64,000 nt of DNA from Catenulispora sp. GP43. Its GTDB lineage: Bacteria > Actinomycetota > Actinomycetes > Streptomycetales > Catenulisporaceae. Position numbers and translations under genes: made by a program. The DNA is taken from the NCBI RefSeq assembly GCF_041260665.1, contig NZ_JBGCCT010000021.1:62001-126000 (forward strand), in the 5' to 3' direction. The number at the start of each line of letters is the position of its first letter. Position 1 is the stretch's first letter. Below the pieces are notes generated by a model, which was given only the letters and a program-made list of their open reading frames with translations, did no database searches and had not been told where the DNA came from. Below, piece after piece: positions 8,545 to 17,509 of the stretch.

Positions 8545-9897
8545 ATGGCCCAGAGCACCGCCTCCGACGTCCTGACAGTGCACGGCGGCGCCGCCCTGTC
8601 CGGTGAGGTCCGGGTCCGCGGCGCCAAAAACCTGGTCCCCAAAGCGATGGTGGCCGCGCTGCTCGGACACGGCACGTCGGTGCTGCACAACGTGCCGAAC
8701 ATCTCCGACGTCCGGATCGTCACCGGACTGCTGGAGGCGCACGGCGTCTCGGTCACCCGCGGCGACGACCCGGACACGCTGATCCTGGACCCGGCCTCGG
8801 TCGAGGCCGCCAGCGACACGGCGGTCGAGGCGCACGCCGGGACCAGCCGCATCCCGGTCCTGTTCTGCGGTCCGCTGCTGCACCGGCTGGGCCGCGCCTT
8901 CATCCCGGACCTGGGCGGCTGCAAGATCGGCGACCGGCCGATCGACTTCCACCTGGACGCGCTGCGCTCCTTCGGCGCGGTGGTCGAGAAGCGCCCCGAG
9001 GGCCTGCTGATCTCGGCCCCCGAACGGCTGCGCGGCACCCACATCCGGCTGCCCTACCCCAGCGTCGGCGCCACCGAGCAGGTCCTGCTGACCGCGGTGC
9101 TGGCCGAGGGCGTCACAGAGCTCTCCAACGCCGCGACCGAGCCGGAGATCGTGGACCTGATCGCGGTGCTGCAGAAGATGGGCGCCATAATCTCCGTCCA
9201 CAACGACCGCGTGGTCCGCATCATCGGCGTGGACCGCCTCGACGGCTTCACCCACCGCGCGATCCCGGACCGCCTGGAGACCGCCTCGTGGGCCTGCGCG
9301 GCCCTGGCCACCGGCGGCGACATCCGCGTCATCGGCGCGACCCAGGGCGAGATGATGACCTTCCTGAACGTCTTCCGCCGCATAGGGGGAGACTTCGAGG
9401 TCGACGACGCCCCCGGCACCCCCTCGATCCGCTTCTGGCACTCCGGCGGCCAGATGCGCGCCCTGGCCCTGGAGACGGACGTGCACCCGGGCCTGTCCAC
9501 CGACTGGCAGCAGCCGCTGGTGGTGGCGCTGACCCAGGCCCACGGCCTGTCGATCATCCACGAGACGGTCTACGAGCAGCGCCTGGGCTTCACGGAGGCG
9601 CTGAACCGCATGGGCGCACAGATCCAGCTCTACCGCGAGTGCCTCGGCGGCAGCGCCTGCCGCTTCGGCCAGCGCAACTTCATGCACTCGGCGGTCATCT
9701 CCGGCCCCACCAAGCTGCACGGCGCCGAGCTGACCATCCCCGACCTGCGCGCGGGCTTCAGCTACCTGATCGCCGCGCTCGCGGCGCAGGGCACCTCGAC
9801 CGTGCACGGCATCAGCCTGATCCACCGCGGCTACGAGGACTTCGAGGCGAAGCTCTCGGCGCTGGGCGCGGATGTGGAGATGGGGATCCCGGGCTGA
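8545..9897 (+). CDS. murA: UDP-N-acetylglucosamine 1-carboxyvinyltransferase (MurA)
   Basis: A 450-residue cytosolic enzyme catalysing the first committed step of peptidoglycan synthesis: transfer of enolpyruvate from phosphoenolpyruvate to UDP-GlcNAc. It shows the N-terminal GAKN motif (RVRGAKNLVPKAMVAALL), the active-site loop LGGCKIGDRPIDFHL with the phosphoenolpyruvate-binding Cys (Cys126), and the C-terminal DLRAGFSYLIAALAA block. The active-site residue is Cys, so fosfomycin sensitivity would be expected at this site; some actinobacteria carry Asp instead. The ATG follows GTGGAGAACC. It appears monocistronic, with a hairpin after the stop. Confidence 0.95.
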   Translation: MAQSTASDVLTVHGGAALSGEVRVRGAKNLVPKAMVAALLGHGTSVLHNVPNISDVRIVTGLLEAHGVSVTRGDDPDTLILDPASVEAASDTAVEAHAGTSRIPVLFCGPLLHRLGRAFIPDLGGCKIGDRPIDFHLDALRSFGAVVEKRPEGLLISAPERLRGTHIRLPYPSVGATEQVLLTAVLAEGVTELSNAATEPEIVDLIAVLQKMGAIISVHNDRVVRIIGVDRLDGFTHRAIPDRLETASWACAALATGGDIRVIGATQGEMMTFLNVFRRIGGDFEVDDAPGTPSIRFWHSGGQMRALALETDVHPGLSTDWQQPLVVALTQAHGLSIIHETVYEQRLGFTEALNRMGAQIQLYRECLGGSACRFGQRNFMHSAVISGPTKLHGAELTIPDLRAGFSYLIAALAAQGTSTVHGISLIHRGYEDFEAKLSALGADVEMGIPG

Positions 9898-9904
9898 GGC
9901 CCGG

Positions 9905-10052
9905 CCGGCGGGACTCGGCACTCGGCGCGCGGCTCTCGGCACTCGGCGCGCAGCACTCGGAGGCCGCCTCGGCACTGCCGGCCGAGGCGGGCACCGCACT
10001 GGACCAGCTAGCAGCTAGCGAAGCGAGTGCCAGTGCCAGTGCCAGTGCGGCG
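9905..10052. repeat. Short tandem and inverted repeats between convergent genes
   Basis: Two imperfect copies of a 23-base unit starting with CGGCACTCGGCGCGC lie at about 9916-9960. A 10-base perfect stem (CCGCCTCGGC/GCCGAGGCGG, 7-base loop) at 9964-9990 could terminate murA transcription. About 3.5 copies of the hexamer AGTGCC follow at about 10026-10049. No gene is evident here. Confidence 0.6.
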
Positions 10053-10060
10053 AGCGCACC

Positions 10061-10552
10061 TCACCCGACCTGCGGCGTCAACAGAATCGCCCGAGCCCCC
10101 AGCCGCACGGCCTCCCGCACCGCGGCCGGGTCCGGATTGCCCTGGACGTCGAAGCCGATGTTGTGGAACTTCGCGAAAGCGTGGTTGTCCCGGCACATCA
10201 GCGTGTACAACGCGGCGACCCGGTCCGCGTCCTGGACCACCTCGACGTCCGCCGAGCGCAGCCGTCCCTTGTACCTGACCTGGATCGGGTCGCCGGTGCG
10301 CAGGTTGCGGCTCCAGGCGAACTGCGTGCCGATGAGGACTTTCCCGTCGTGCGCCATGTAGGCGATCGGGATGGCGTACCTCTTGCCGCTCTTGCGGCCG
10401 AAGACGTACAGCAGGATCAGCCTCTTGCCGATCCCCTTGGCCACCCCGGGCGTGTTCAGGGCCGCGCGCGTAAAGGCGTTCACCAGGCCCTGCATCGGCA
10501 GCGTCTTAGCGCGCCCGGGCGGGCGTCCTGCGGTTTCCGTCCCAGTACCCAT
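10061..10552 (-). CDS. Nitroreductase-family deazaflavin-dependent oxidoreductase (DUF385)
   Basis: A 163-residue split beta-barrel protein of the F420-dependent Ddn/DUF385 family that uses reduced coenzyme F420 to reduce small molecules. Visible features are LILLYVFGRKSGKRYAIPIAYM (the F420-contacting GRKSG strand region), GTQFAWSRNLRTGDPIQVRYKG and the C-terminal AFAKFHNIGF. The natural substrate is unknown for most members. It starts with ATG at 10552 and stands 45 bases from the malic enzyme gene on the same strand, so it may be read through from it. Confidence 0.85.
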   Translation of the reverse strand: MGTGTETAGRPPGRAKTLPMQGLVNAFTRAALNTPGVAKGIGKRLILLYVFGRKSGKRYAIPIAYMAHDGKVLIGTQFAWSRNLRTGDPIQVRYKGRLRSADVEVVQDADRVAALYTLMCRDNHAFAKFHNIGFDVQGNPDPAAVREAVRLGARAILLTPQVG

Positions 10553-10597
10553 GGTGCGGACGCTACTCCGGCATCCGCACCACGACCACGTTTCGCG

Positions 10598-12001
10598 CTA
10601 CTGCGCCGGTTCGCCCTTCACGGCCGCGACCACGGCCTCGGCCACGGTCTTGGCCAGGTCCTTGTGGAACACGCTCGGCACGATGTAGCTCGGGTTCAGG
10701 TCGACGTCGTTCACCGTCGAGGCGATCGCGCGCGCCGCGGCCACCAGGACCTCGGGCGTGACGTTGTTCGACTGCGCGTCGATCAGGCCGCGGAAGACGC
10801 CGGGGAAGGCCAGCACGTTGTTGATCTGGTTCGGGTAGTCGCTGCGGCCGGTGGCCACCACCGCGGCGTGCGCCAGGGCGTCGTCCGGGTCCACCTCGGG
10901 CTCGGGGTTGGCCAGGGCGAAGACGATCGCGCCGGGGGCCATGGTGGCGATGTCGTCGCCGGTCAGGATGCGCGGGGCGGACACGCCGATGAAGACGTCG
11001 GCGCCGGCCAGCGCCTCCTTCAGGGTGCCGGTGAGGTTGCCGGGGTTGGTGTGCTCGGCGACCCAGCGCAGGTCGCCGTCGCCGTGGGTGTCGTCGCGGC
11101 CGGCGTGCACCACGCCGTGGTAGTCGGCGACGGTGATGTCCGTGGCCCCGGCGGCGATCAGCAGCTTCAGGATCGCGGTGCCCGCCGCGCCCGCGCCGGA
11201 GCCGACGATGCGCACGTCCTGGAGCTTCTTGCCGACCACCTTCAGCGCGTTGGTCAGCGCCGCCAGCACCACGATCGCGGTGCCGTGCTGGTCGTCGTGG
11301 AAGACCGGGATGTCCAGCTCCTGGCGCAGCCGGCGCTCGATCTCGAAGCACCGCGGCGCGCTGATGTCCTCCAGGTTGATCCCGGCGAAGCCCGGCGCGA
11401 TCGCCTTGACGACCTTGATGATCTCCTCGGTGTCCTGGGTGTCCAGGCACAGCGGCCAGGCGTCGACCCCGGCGAACTGCTTGAACAGCGCCGCCTTGCC
11501 CTCCATCACCGGCAGCGCCGCGATCGGCCCGATGTTGCCCAGGCCCAGCACCGCCGAGCCGTCGGTGACCACGGCCACCGTGTTGCGCTTGATGGTCAGG
11601 CGCCGGGCGTCCCCGGGGTTCTCGGCCAGCGCCAGCGACACCCGCGCGACGCCCGGGGTGTAGGCCATGGACAGCTCGTCGCGGTTGCGCAGCGCGACCT
11701 TGGAGCTCATCTCGATCTTGCCGCCGAGGTGCATCAGGAAGGTCCGGTCGGAGACCTTGCCGACCTCGACCCCCTCGATCTTGCTCAGCTCCTCGGTGAT
11801 CGCCCGGGAGTGCTCCTCGCTGCTGGCCGCGATGGTGACGTCGACGCGCAGCCGGTCCCGGCCCGAACCGGAGACGTCCAGACCGGTCACCACACCGCCG
11901 GCGTCCTCCACCGCCCTGGTGATCCCGCTCACCGCGTTGCCGTAGGAGGGAGCCTCCAGACGGACGGTGATCGAATAGGACACACTGGGCGACGCGGACA
12001 C
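10598..12001 (-). CDS. NAD(P)-dependent malic enzyme with N-terminal ACT domain
   Basis: A 467-residue cytosolic enzyme converting malate to pyruvate and CO2. Residues 1-85 form an ACT-like regulatory domain, a known feature of actinobacterial malic enzymes. The catalytic part contains [14 protein letters not shown], the Lys of [19 protein letters not shown], the metal site [12 protein letters not shown], the Rossmann motif [12 protein letters not shown], and [14 protein letters not shown]. The GTG start at 12001 is set by AAAGGAG eight bases upstream. The NAD versus NADP preference cannot be decided by eye. The upstream 383-base region separates it from the divergent cold-shock gene. Confidence 0.93.
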   Translation of the reverse strand: MSASPSVSYSITVRLEAPSYGNAVSGITRAVEDAGGVVTGLDVSGSGRDRLRVDVTIAASSEEHSRAITEELSKIEGVEVGKVSDRTFLMHLGGKIEMSSKVALRNRDELSMAYTPGVARVSLALAENPGDARRLTIKRNTVAVVTDGSAVLGLGNIGPIAALPVMEGKAALFKQFAGVDAWPLCLDTQDTEEIIKVVKAIAPGFAGINLEDISAPRCFEIERRLRQELDIPVFHDDQHGTAIVVLAALTNALKVVGKKLQDVRIVGSGAGAAGTAILKLLIAAGATDITVADYHGVVHAGRDDTHGDGDLRWVAEHTNPGNLTGTLKEALAGADVFIGVSAPRILTGDDIATMAPGAIVFALANPEPEVDPDDALAHAAVVATGRSDYPNQINNVLAFPGVFRGLIDAQSNNVTPEVLVAAARAIASTVNDVDLNPSYIVPSVFHKDLAKTVAEAVVAAVKGEPAQ

Positions 12002-12384
12002 GGGCGGTTCTCCTTTGGACAGCCAGCTTTCTTGATGTCAAGGGTAGACGCATCCGCCCTGCGCCCGAGGCATAGATCGGGTTGTCCGCCGCGCGCATTA
12101 TGAACAAAACAGCGGCGCGTAGCGTCTCCTCGACGTGCGGTGGTGGGAGACGGGTGGGCGAGCAAAGCCCGATCCGTGACGTCCTTTGCGTGATCGGTTC
12201 GTGGCTGCATCGTGATCTGATGCGTGATCCACACCCTCGCCGGGGCCGGAATGATCGCGTACACTCGCAGCCAAGGTCATAGGTTCGCGGTGTTAAAGGC
12301 CCAGCGGAGCACATTCCGCCGGGCTTTTCTCGTCTCAAGCCGCCAAGGCCGACAATGGTTCTTCAAGCAGGAAATGAGAGCAGG
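12002..12384. other. Divergent region between malic enzyme and cold-shock gene
   Basis: No protein gene is supported in these 383 bases. Three direct copies of CGTGATC occur at 12189, 12211 and 12223. A hairpin followed by TTTT lies at 12299-12328, inside what should be the 5' untranslated region of the cold-shock gene (listed separately). Confidence 0.5.
12299..12328 (+). promoter_or_regulatory. Terminator-like hairpin in the cold-shock gene leader
   Basis: GCCC-A-GCGGA pairs with TCCGC-C-GGGC around a 6-base loop (one A/C mismatch), directly followed by TTTT. No plus-strand gene ends nearby, so it is not obviously the terminator of anything. Its position 57 bases before the cold-shock ATG suggests an attenuator or a temperature-sensitive leader structure. 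This role is inferred. Confidence 0.45.
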
Positions 12385-12588
12385 ATGGCTCAGGGGACAG
12401 TCAAGTGGTTCAACAGCGAGAAGGGCTACGGCTTCATCTCGCAGGATGAGGGCGGCCCGGACGTGTTCGTGCACTTCTCCGCCATCCAGTCGAGCGGCTA
12501 CCGCTCGCTGGAGGAGAACCAGCGCGTCGAGTTCGAGGTCACTCAGGGCCCGAAGGGCGCCCAGGCGGAGAACGTCCGCCCGGTCTGA
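12385..12588 (+). CDS. CspA-family cold-shock protein
   Basis: A 67-residue single OB-fold protein that binds single-stranded nucleic acid and acts as an RNA chaperone. It has both RNA-binding motifs, KGYGFIS (RNP1) and VFVHF (RNP2), and starts [10 protein letters not shown], the standard actinobacterial CspA start. The ATG follows GAGCAGG. The length matches the family (65-70 residues). The gene is monocistronic and enclosed by a hairpin in its leader and a strong intrinsic terminator after the stop. Confidence 0.95.
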   Translation: MAQGTVKWFNSEKGYGFISQDEGGPDVFVHFSAIQSSGYRSLEENQRVEFEVTQGPKGAQAENVRPV

Positions 12589-12611
12589 GCGATCCGCTCG
12601 GAAATAACCGA

Positions 12612-12650
12612 GCCGCATTCGGTGGGAACCCCTTCCGAATGCGGCTTTTT
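12612..12650 (+). terminator. Intrinsic terminator of the cold-shock gene
   Basis: A perfect 11-base stem (GCCGCATTCGG/CCGAATGCGGC) with a 12-base loop is followed at once by TTTTT. It starts 24 bases after the cold-shock stop codon and is the most classical terminator in the window. Confidence 0.9.
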
Positions 12651-12714
12651 CGTTGTCGTGGAAAAACATCCGGGAAATCAGCCCCGGAAATCCCCCAAGG
12701 GCCGATATAGGCGA

Positions 12715-13686
12715 CTAACGCCGATAGAAGGCCCACGCGTCGGCGACCGTCTCGGCCAGCTCGGTCCGCTCCGGACGCCAGCCCAGCACGGTCTTGGCCC
12801 GCTCCGCGGAGGCCACCAGCCGCGCCGGGTCGCCCGCGCGCCGCGGCTTCTCCGCCGCCGGCACCTCGGCCCCGGTGGCCTTGCGCACCGCCTCCAGCAC
12901 CTCGTAGACCGAGAACCCGGTCCCGGTGCCCAGGTTGCAGATCAGGTGCTCGCCCTTCTTCGCCGCGGTCAGCGCCAGCAGGTGCGCCTCGGCCAGGTCC
13001 CGGACGTGGATGTAGTCGCGGATCGCGGTCCCGTCCGGCGTCGGGTAGTCGGTGCCGAACACCGAGGCCTCCGGCGCGTTCCCGGCCGCGACGTCCAGCA
13101 GCCGCGGGATCAGGTGGGTCTCCACCTCGTGCCGCTCGCCCTGCGCGCCGTACGCGCCCGCGACGTTGAAGTACCGCAGGGACACCGCCGCGATGCCGTA
13201 GGCCGGGGCGGCGAAGGTCAGCATCTGGTCGGCGGCCAGCTTGGAGGCCCCGTAGGGGTTCGTCGGCACCGTCGGCATGTCCTCGGTGATCGGCGTGGCC
13301 TCCGGCTCGCCGTAGCAGGCGGCCGTCGAGGAGAAGACGATCGTCCCGATGCCGTGGTCGCGCATCGCCTCCAGCAGGTTCGCGGTGGTGGTGATGTTGT
13401 GCCGGAAGTACCGGACCGGCTCGGCCACCGACTCCCCGACCAGCGAACGCGCCGCGAAGTGCAGGATCGCGTCGATCGGGCCCTGCTCGGTGACCGCCCG
13501 CAGCACGTCCCCGAGCTGCCGCTGGTCCAGCACGTCCGCGTGCCGGAACGCCGCGCCGGCCGGCACCGCGTCCCGGTGCCCGGTGGACAGGTCGTCGACC
13601 ACCGTCACGTCGTGGCCGGCTTCGACGAGCACCGCGGAGGTGACCGACCCGACGTACCCCGCACCCCCAATGACCAGCAAACGCAT
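12715..13686 (-). CDS. galE: UDP-glucose 4-epimerase
   Basis: A 323-residue extended SDR enzyme interconverting UDP-glucose and UDP-galactose, feeding the Leloir pathway and cell-surface glycan synthesis. It has the NAD-binding GGAGYVGS at residues 7-14, the catalytic Ser/Tyr-x3-Lys set (FSSTAACYG and NPYGASK), [11 protein letters not shown], and the GalE C-terminal ATPDGTxIRDYIHV-like segment ([19 protein letters not shown]). The length agrees with bacterial GalE. It is apparently monocistronic on the minus strand, 70 bases upstream of lutC. Confidence 0.92.
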   Translation of the reverse strand: MRLLVIGGAGYVGSVTSAVLVEAGHDVTVVDDLSTGHRDAVPAGAAFRHADVLDQRQLGDVLRAVTEQGPIDAILHFAARSLVGESVAEPVRYFRHNITTTANLLEAMRDHGIGTIVFSSTAACYGEPEATPITEDMPTVPTNPYGASKLAADQMLTFAAPAYGIAAVSLRYFNVAGAYGAQGERHEVETHLIPRLLDVAAGNAPEASVFGTDYPTPDGTAIRDYIHVRDLAEAHLLALTAAKKGEHLICNLGTGTGFSVYEVLEAVRKATGAEVPAAEKPRRAGDPARLVASAERAKTVLGWRPERTELAETVADAWAFYRR

Positions 13687-13756
13687 GTTTCCTCAGACCT
13701 CCGCTAGGACGGGTTGGACGGTCCCAGCCTAGCCGATCTCCCAGAAATAAACAGAC

Positions 13757-14440
13757 TCACCCAGAAATCAACACAACCACCAGGGTCCGCGGCCCGTGCA
13801 CGCCCTCCACCCGGTCCAGCTCGATGTCGGAGGTCGCCGACGGCCCGGAGATGAACGTGGTCGGCCGGCCCGGCACCAGCGCCCGCACCGCGACCGGCAC
13901 GTCGGCGGCCACCTGCGAGCTCCGCACGACGCACACGTGCAGGTCGGGCACGAGCGAGAGCGCACGCCGCCCCTGCCCAGCGTCGGCATCGAGCACGATG
14001 GTCCCGGTCAGCGCGATCCCCTGCGCGGCCAGCGTGATCACGCCGTCGGACGCGTCCAGCTCCGCGGGGGTCAGCGGCGGGTCGTCGGAGAGCCGCGAGC
14101 CTTCGTACCGAGCTAACAACGCGTCCGGAAAGCCCGGCGGGACAACGAGATTCGCGACTCCGTGCCCGGCGAGGACGCGCGCGATCTCGGCCGGCGCGTC
14201 CTGTTCGCCGACCCGGACCACCGTCGCCCGGTAGTCCTCGACCCGTTCCACGAACAGGTCGACGATGTCGCCGACCGCATGGCTGTCGACGTAGTCGCGG
14301 GTGACTTCGACGTCCTCGGGACGCTCGTCGTTCGGGACGTCTCGCAACGCGGAACGGATGCGCGCCAGGATGCGGTTCGCGGACGGCTCCCCGTAAAGGC
14401 CTTCTTCGCGCACCGGCTCAGCCGGCTTGGCCTCGCTCAT
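13757..14440 (-). CDS. lutC: Lactate utilization protein C (LUD domain)
   Basis: A 227-residue LUD-domain protein, third subunit of the LutABC L-lactate dehydrogenase complex that oxidises L-lactate to pyruvate. Features are the N-terminal helix ILARIRSALRD and the C-terminal LUD core with DGVITLAAQGIALTGTIVLD and FISGPSATSDIELDRVEGVHGP, the latter typical of LutC/YkgG. The ATG at 14440 overlaps the lutB stop (ATGA), which fixes the start. It is the last gene of the seven-gene fucose-lactate operon. Confidence 0.93.
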   Translation of the reverse strand: MSEAKPAEPVREEGLYGEPSANRILARIRSALRDVPNDERPEDVEVTRDYVDSHAVGDIVDLFVERVEDYRATVVRVGEQDAPAEIARVLAGHGVANLVVPPGFPDALLARYEGSRLSDDPPLTPAELDASDGVITLAAQGIALTGTIVLDADAGQGRRALSLVPDLHVCVVRSSQVAADVPVAVRALVPGRPTTFISGPSATSDIELDRVEGVHGPRTLVVVLISG

Positions 14441-15894
14441 CGCCGTCCCGCCTTCCGCCACCACGCCCGGAACGACTCCCGCGCCGGAACCGGCACGTCC
14501 CGCGCTCCCGTCCACTTCTTCGCGGGCCCCGGCAGCCACCGTCCGCCGCCGATGCCCGCGACCCGGCCGCCGATCGCCCCCAGCCGTTCGGCCCAGGCCA
14601 GCCGGCGCGGCGAGCCGAACACCATCCGCGCGCCCTTCATCGCCAGCGCTTCGGGCTTCGGCAATCCGCCCCGGTGCGCGTCCACGACCTTCGCCCGCAG
14701 GTGCACCAGCATCTCGGGGATGTCGATCCGGACCGGGCAGGCGTCGTAGCAGGCCCCGCACAAGGTCGAGGCGAACGGCAGCGAATCGGCGTGATCCGAC
14801 GTCCCGATCCCGACCAGCTGCGGCGTCAGCACCGCCCCGATCGGCCCCGGGTACACCGATCCGTACGACCGGCCGCCGGTCCGCTCGTAGACCGGGCACA
14901 CGTTCAAGCACGCCGAGCAGCGGATGCAGTGCAGCGCCGACCGTCCCGCGGTGTCGGCCAGCGTCTTCGTCCGGCCGTTGTCGAGCAGGATCAGGTGGAA
15001 CTCCTGCGGTCCGTCGCCCGGCGTGACCCCGGTCCACAGCGACGTATAAGGGTTCATCCGTTCTGCCGTCGAGGACCTCGGCAGCAGTTGCAGGAACACT
15101 TCCAAATCGCTGAAGGACGGCAGGACCTTCTCGATCCCCATCACCGTGATCAGCGTCTCCGGCAGCGTCAGGCACATCCGGCCGTTGCCCTCGGACTCCA
15201 CGACCCCGACGGTCCCGGTGTCCGCACAGGCGAAGTTCGCCCCGGAGATCGCGACCTTCGCCCGCAGGAACTTCTCCCGCAGGTGCACGCGCGCCGCCTC
15301 GGCCAGCGCGCGCGGCTCGTCGGTGAGGTCGTCCGGCGCCGGGACGCCGTGCTTGCCCATCTCGCGCCGGAAGATGTCGCGGATCTCGGAGCGGTTGCGG
15401 TGGATCGCCGGGACCAGGATGTGCGAGGGCCGGTCGTGGTTCAGCTGCACGATCAGCTCGGCGAGATCGGTCTCGGTGGCCTCGATCCCGTCGTCGTCGA
15501 GCTCCTCGTTGAGCCCGATCTCCTGGGTGGCCATCGACTTGATCTTCACGACCTCGGTCGCGCCCATGGCCCGCACCAGATCGCTGACGATCTGCTTGGC
15601 CTCACGCGCGTCCTCGGCCCAGTGCACAACGCCGCCGGCCGCGGTGACCGACGCCTCCAGCTGGAGCAGATAAGTGTCCAGGTGCCGCATCACGCGGTCC
15701 TTGATCTGCGAACCGGCCAGCCGCAGCGTCTCCCAGTCATCGAGCTCTGCGACAGCCCGCAACCGCTTGTCGCGGATCGTGGTCGTCGCGTGCTTCAGGT
15801 TGCGGCGCAGCTGGTCGTCCTGGAGCGCGTCGTGCGCCGCCTTGGGGAACGTCGGCGAACCGAGCCAGACGACGTTGACCTCGTCCCGGCTCAT
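14437..15894 (-). CDS. lutB: Lactate utilization iron-sulfur protein B
   Basis: A 485-residue subunit of the LutABC L-lactate oxidising complex. The N-terminal LUD domain contains VKIKSMATQEIGLNEEL and SGANFACADTGTVGVVESEGN. Two 4Fe-4S ligand sets follow: CIRCSACLNVCP and CGACYDACPV. The ATG at 15894 (MSRDEVNVVW) overlaps the lutA stop by 4 bases and is chosen over an upstream in-frame ATG that would lie inside lutA. The product passes electrons from lactate toward the respiratory chain. Its place directly behind a pathway that makes L-lactate gives it a clear job here. Confidence 0.95.
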   Translation of the reverse strand: MSRDEVNVVWLGSPTFPKAAHDALQDDQLRRNLKHATTTIRDKRLRAVAELDDWETLRLAGSQIKDRVMRHLDTYLLQLEASVTAAGGVVHWAEDAREAKQIVSDLVRAMGATEVVKIKSMATQEIGLNEELDDDGIEATETDLAELIVQLNHDRPSHILVPAIHRNRSEIRDIFRREMGKHGVPAPDDLTDEPRALAEAARVHLREKFLRAKVAISGANFACADTGTVGVVESEGNGRMCLTLPETLITVMGIEKVLPSFSDLEVFLQLLPRSSTAERMNPYTSLWTGVTPGDGPQEFHLILLDNGRTKTLADTAGRSALHCIRCSACLNVCPVYERTGGRSYGSVYPGPIGAVLTPQLVGIGTSDHADSLPFASTLCGACYDACPVRIDIPEMLVHLRAKVVDAHRGGLPKPEALAMKGARMVFGSPRRLAWAERLGAIGGRVAGIGGGRWLPGPAKKWTGARDVPVPARESFRAWWRKAGRR

Positions 15895-16574
15895 CGCGTC
15901 GCCGCCAGGATCTCGGCCAGATGCAGGGTCCTGACTCCGGACTTGATCCGGCTCAGCCCGCCGCCGATGTGCATCAGGCAGGAGTTGTCGGAGGCACACA
16001 GCGTCGGCGCGCCGGTCTTGCGCACGTTGTCCATCTTGTCCTGCAACATCGCCACCGAGGTCTCAGAGTTCTTCATCGCGAACGTCCCGCCGAAGCCGCA
16101 GCACGACTCGGCCTCCGGCAGCTCCACCAGCTCGATGCCCTCGACCGCGCGCAGCAACCGCAGCGGCTTGTCGCCGACCCGCAGCAAGCGCAGGCTGTGG
16201 CACGTCGGGTGGTAGGTGACACGGTGCGGGTAGTACGCGCCGACGTCGGTCACGTCCAGGACGTCCACCAGGAACTCGGAGAACTCGTACACGTTCGGCG
16301 CGGTCTCGGTCTTGTGGTGGTGCCGGACGTGGCCGCCGCAGGAGCCGGACGGCGTGACGATCGCGTCGTAGCCGCGGAAGGCGTCGTTGAACGCCCCGAC
16401 CAGCGAATCCGCCTCACGCCGATAGCCGGTGTTGTAGTGCATCTGGCCGCAGCAGGTCTGCGCCATCGGGAACTCGACGGTGTGCCCGAGCCGCTCCAGC
16501 ACGGCGGTGACGGCCTTGCCGGTGTCGGGGAAGAGCACGTCGTTGTAGCAGGCGATGAACAGGGCGATGCGCAT
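15891..16574 (-). CDS. lutA: Lactate utilization protein A (cysteine-rich, CCG domains)
   Basis: A 227-residue subunit of LutABC built of two cysteine-rich CCG domains that hold Fe-S clusters: AQTCCGQMHYNTG in the first half and AESCCGFGGTFAMKN in the second, plus HPTCHSLR. The start MRIALFIACYNDVLFP is typical of LutA/GlcF-like proteins. The ATG lies 1 base after the stop of the aldo/keto reductase gene, and its own stop overlaps lutB. Gene order lutA-lutB-lutC is that of Bacillus subtilis. Confidence 0.95.
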   Translation of the reverse strand: MRIALFIACYNDVLFPDTGKAVTAVLERLGHTVEFPMAQTCCGQMHYNTGYRREADSLVGAFNDAFRGYDAIVTPSGSCGGHVRHHHKTETAPNVYEFSEFLVDVLDVTDVGAYYPHRVTYHPTCHSLRLLRVGDKPLRLLRAVEGIELVELPEAESCCGFGGTFAMKNSETSVAMLQDKMDNVRKTGAPTLCASDNSCLMHIGGGLSRIKSGVRTLHLAEILAATR

Positions 16575-16575
16575 C

Positions 16576-17505
16576 TCAGATCTCTGCCCACAGAGCGTCG
16601 GGAATCGGCAGCCGCGCCATCTCGACGCAGTCGAACACCTCGGCCGGCGAGCGCGAGCCGATCAGCACCGATCTCACCGCCGGATGACGGTGCGGGAACT
16701 GGAGCGCGGCGGCACGCAACGGGACACCGTGCCGCTCGCAGACCCCCTTGAGACGCAAGGCCTCGTTCAGGATCTCGGGCGGGACAGCCAGGTAGTCGTA
16801 CGTCGAGCTCGGCTGGGGATCGACCAGGAGCCCGGAGTTGAACACGCCCCCGATCACGATGCCGACAGCGCGAGCAGCGGCTTCGTCGAGCAGCTCGGCA
16901 CCGGACCGGTCGAGCAGCGTGTAGCGGCCGGCGAGCAGCACGACGTCCACGTCGGTCTCCCGCACGAACCGCAGCGGCACCGCGGTCTGGTTCATCCCGA
17001 CGCCGATCGCGCCGACCACACCCTCGTCCCGCAGCTTCGCCAACGCGGGGAACGCCTCGCCGATCGCCTGATCCGCGTGGAGATCCGGGTCGTGGATCAG
17101 GACCGCATCGACGCGGTCCAGTCCGAGGCGCTCAAGGCTGGCCTCGATCGAGCGGCGCACGCCGTCCCCGGAGAAGTCCCACACCCGCCGGAACGCCGCC
17201 GGCACCGCGAACCCGTCGGGATCGTCGCCCACCGGATCGGCGACCGGTTCCAGGATCCGCCCGACCTTGGTCGACAAGACGAACTCGTCCCGCGGCCGCT
17301 CCCGCAACGCCGCTCCGAGCCGCCGCTCCGACAATCCGAGACCGTAGTGCGGCGCGGTGTCGAACACCCGGATACCCGCGTCCCATGCGGCATCGACAGT
17401 CGCCCGCGCGTCCTCGTCCGCGACCGCGGCGAACAGGTTGCCGATGGCCGCGGCGCCGAAGGCCAGGTCGGTGAGCTGGACACCGCGGCCGATGGTGGTT
17501 GCCAT
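16576..17505 (-). CDS. Aldo/keto reductase, probable L-fucose (D-threo-aldose) 1-dehydrogenase
   Basis: A 309-residue AKR of the D-threo-aldose 1-dehydrogenase group. It would oxidise L-fucose to L-fucono-lactone with NAD(P)+, the first step of the non-phosphorylating route. The AKR catalytic tetrad is visible: Asp49 and Tyr54 in FDTAPHYGLG, Lys80 in VLSTKVGR and His138 in VLIHDPD. The GRILEP segment and MNQTAVPLRF are typical of this group. It lies 4 bases after the SDR gene and 1 base before lutA. The sugar is inferred from the neighbouring fuconate dehydratase; L-galactose or D-arabinose are possible side substrates. Confidence 0.88.
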   Translation of the reverse strand: MATTIGRGVQLTDLAFGAAAIGNLFAAVADEDARATVDAAWDAGIRVFDTAPHYGLGLSERRLGAALRERPRDEFVLSTKVGRILEPVADPVGDDPDGFAVPAAFRRVWDFSGDGVRRSIEASLERLGLDRVDAVLIHDPDLHADQAIGEAFPALAKLRDEGVVGAIGVGMNQTAVPLRFVRETDVDVVLLAGRYTLLDRSGAELLDEAAARAVGIVIGGVFNSGLLVDPQPSSTYDYLAVPPEILNEALRLKGVCERHGVPLRAAALQFPHRHPAVRSVLIGSRSPAEVFDCVEMARLPIPDALWAEI

Positions 17506-17509
17506 GGCC

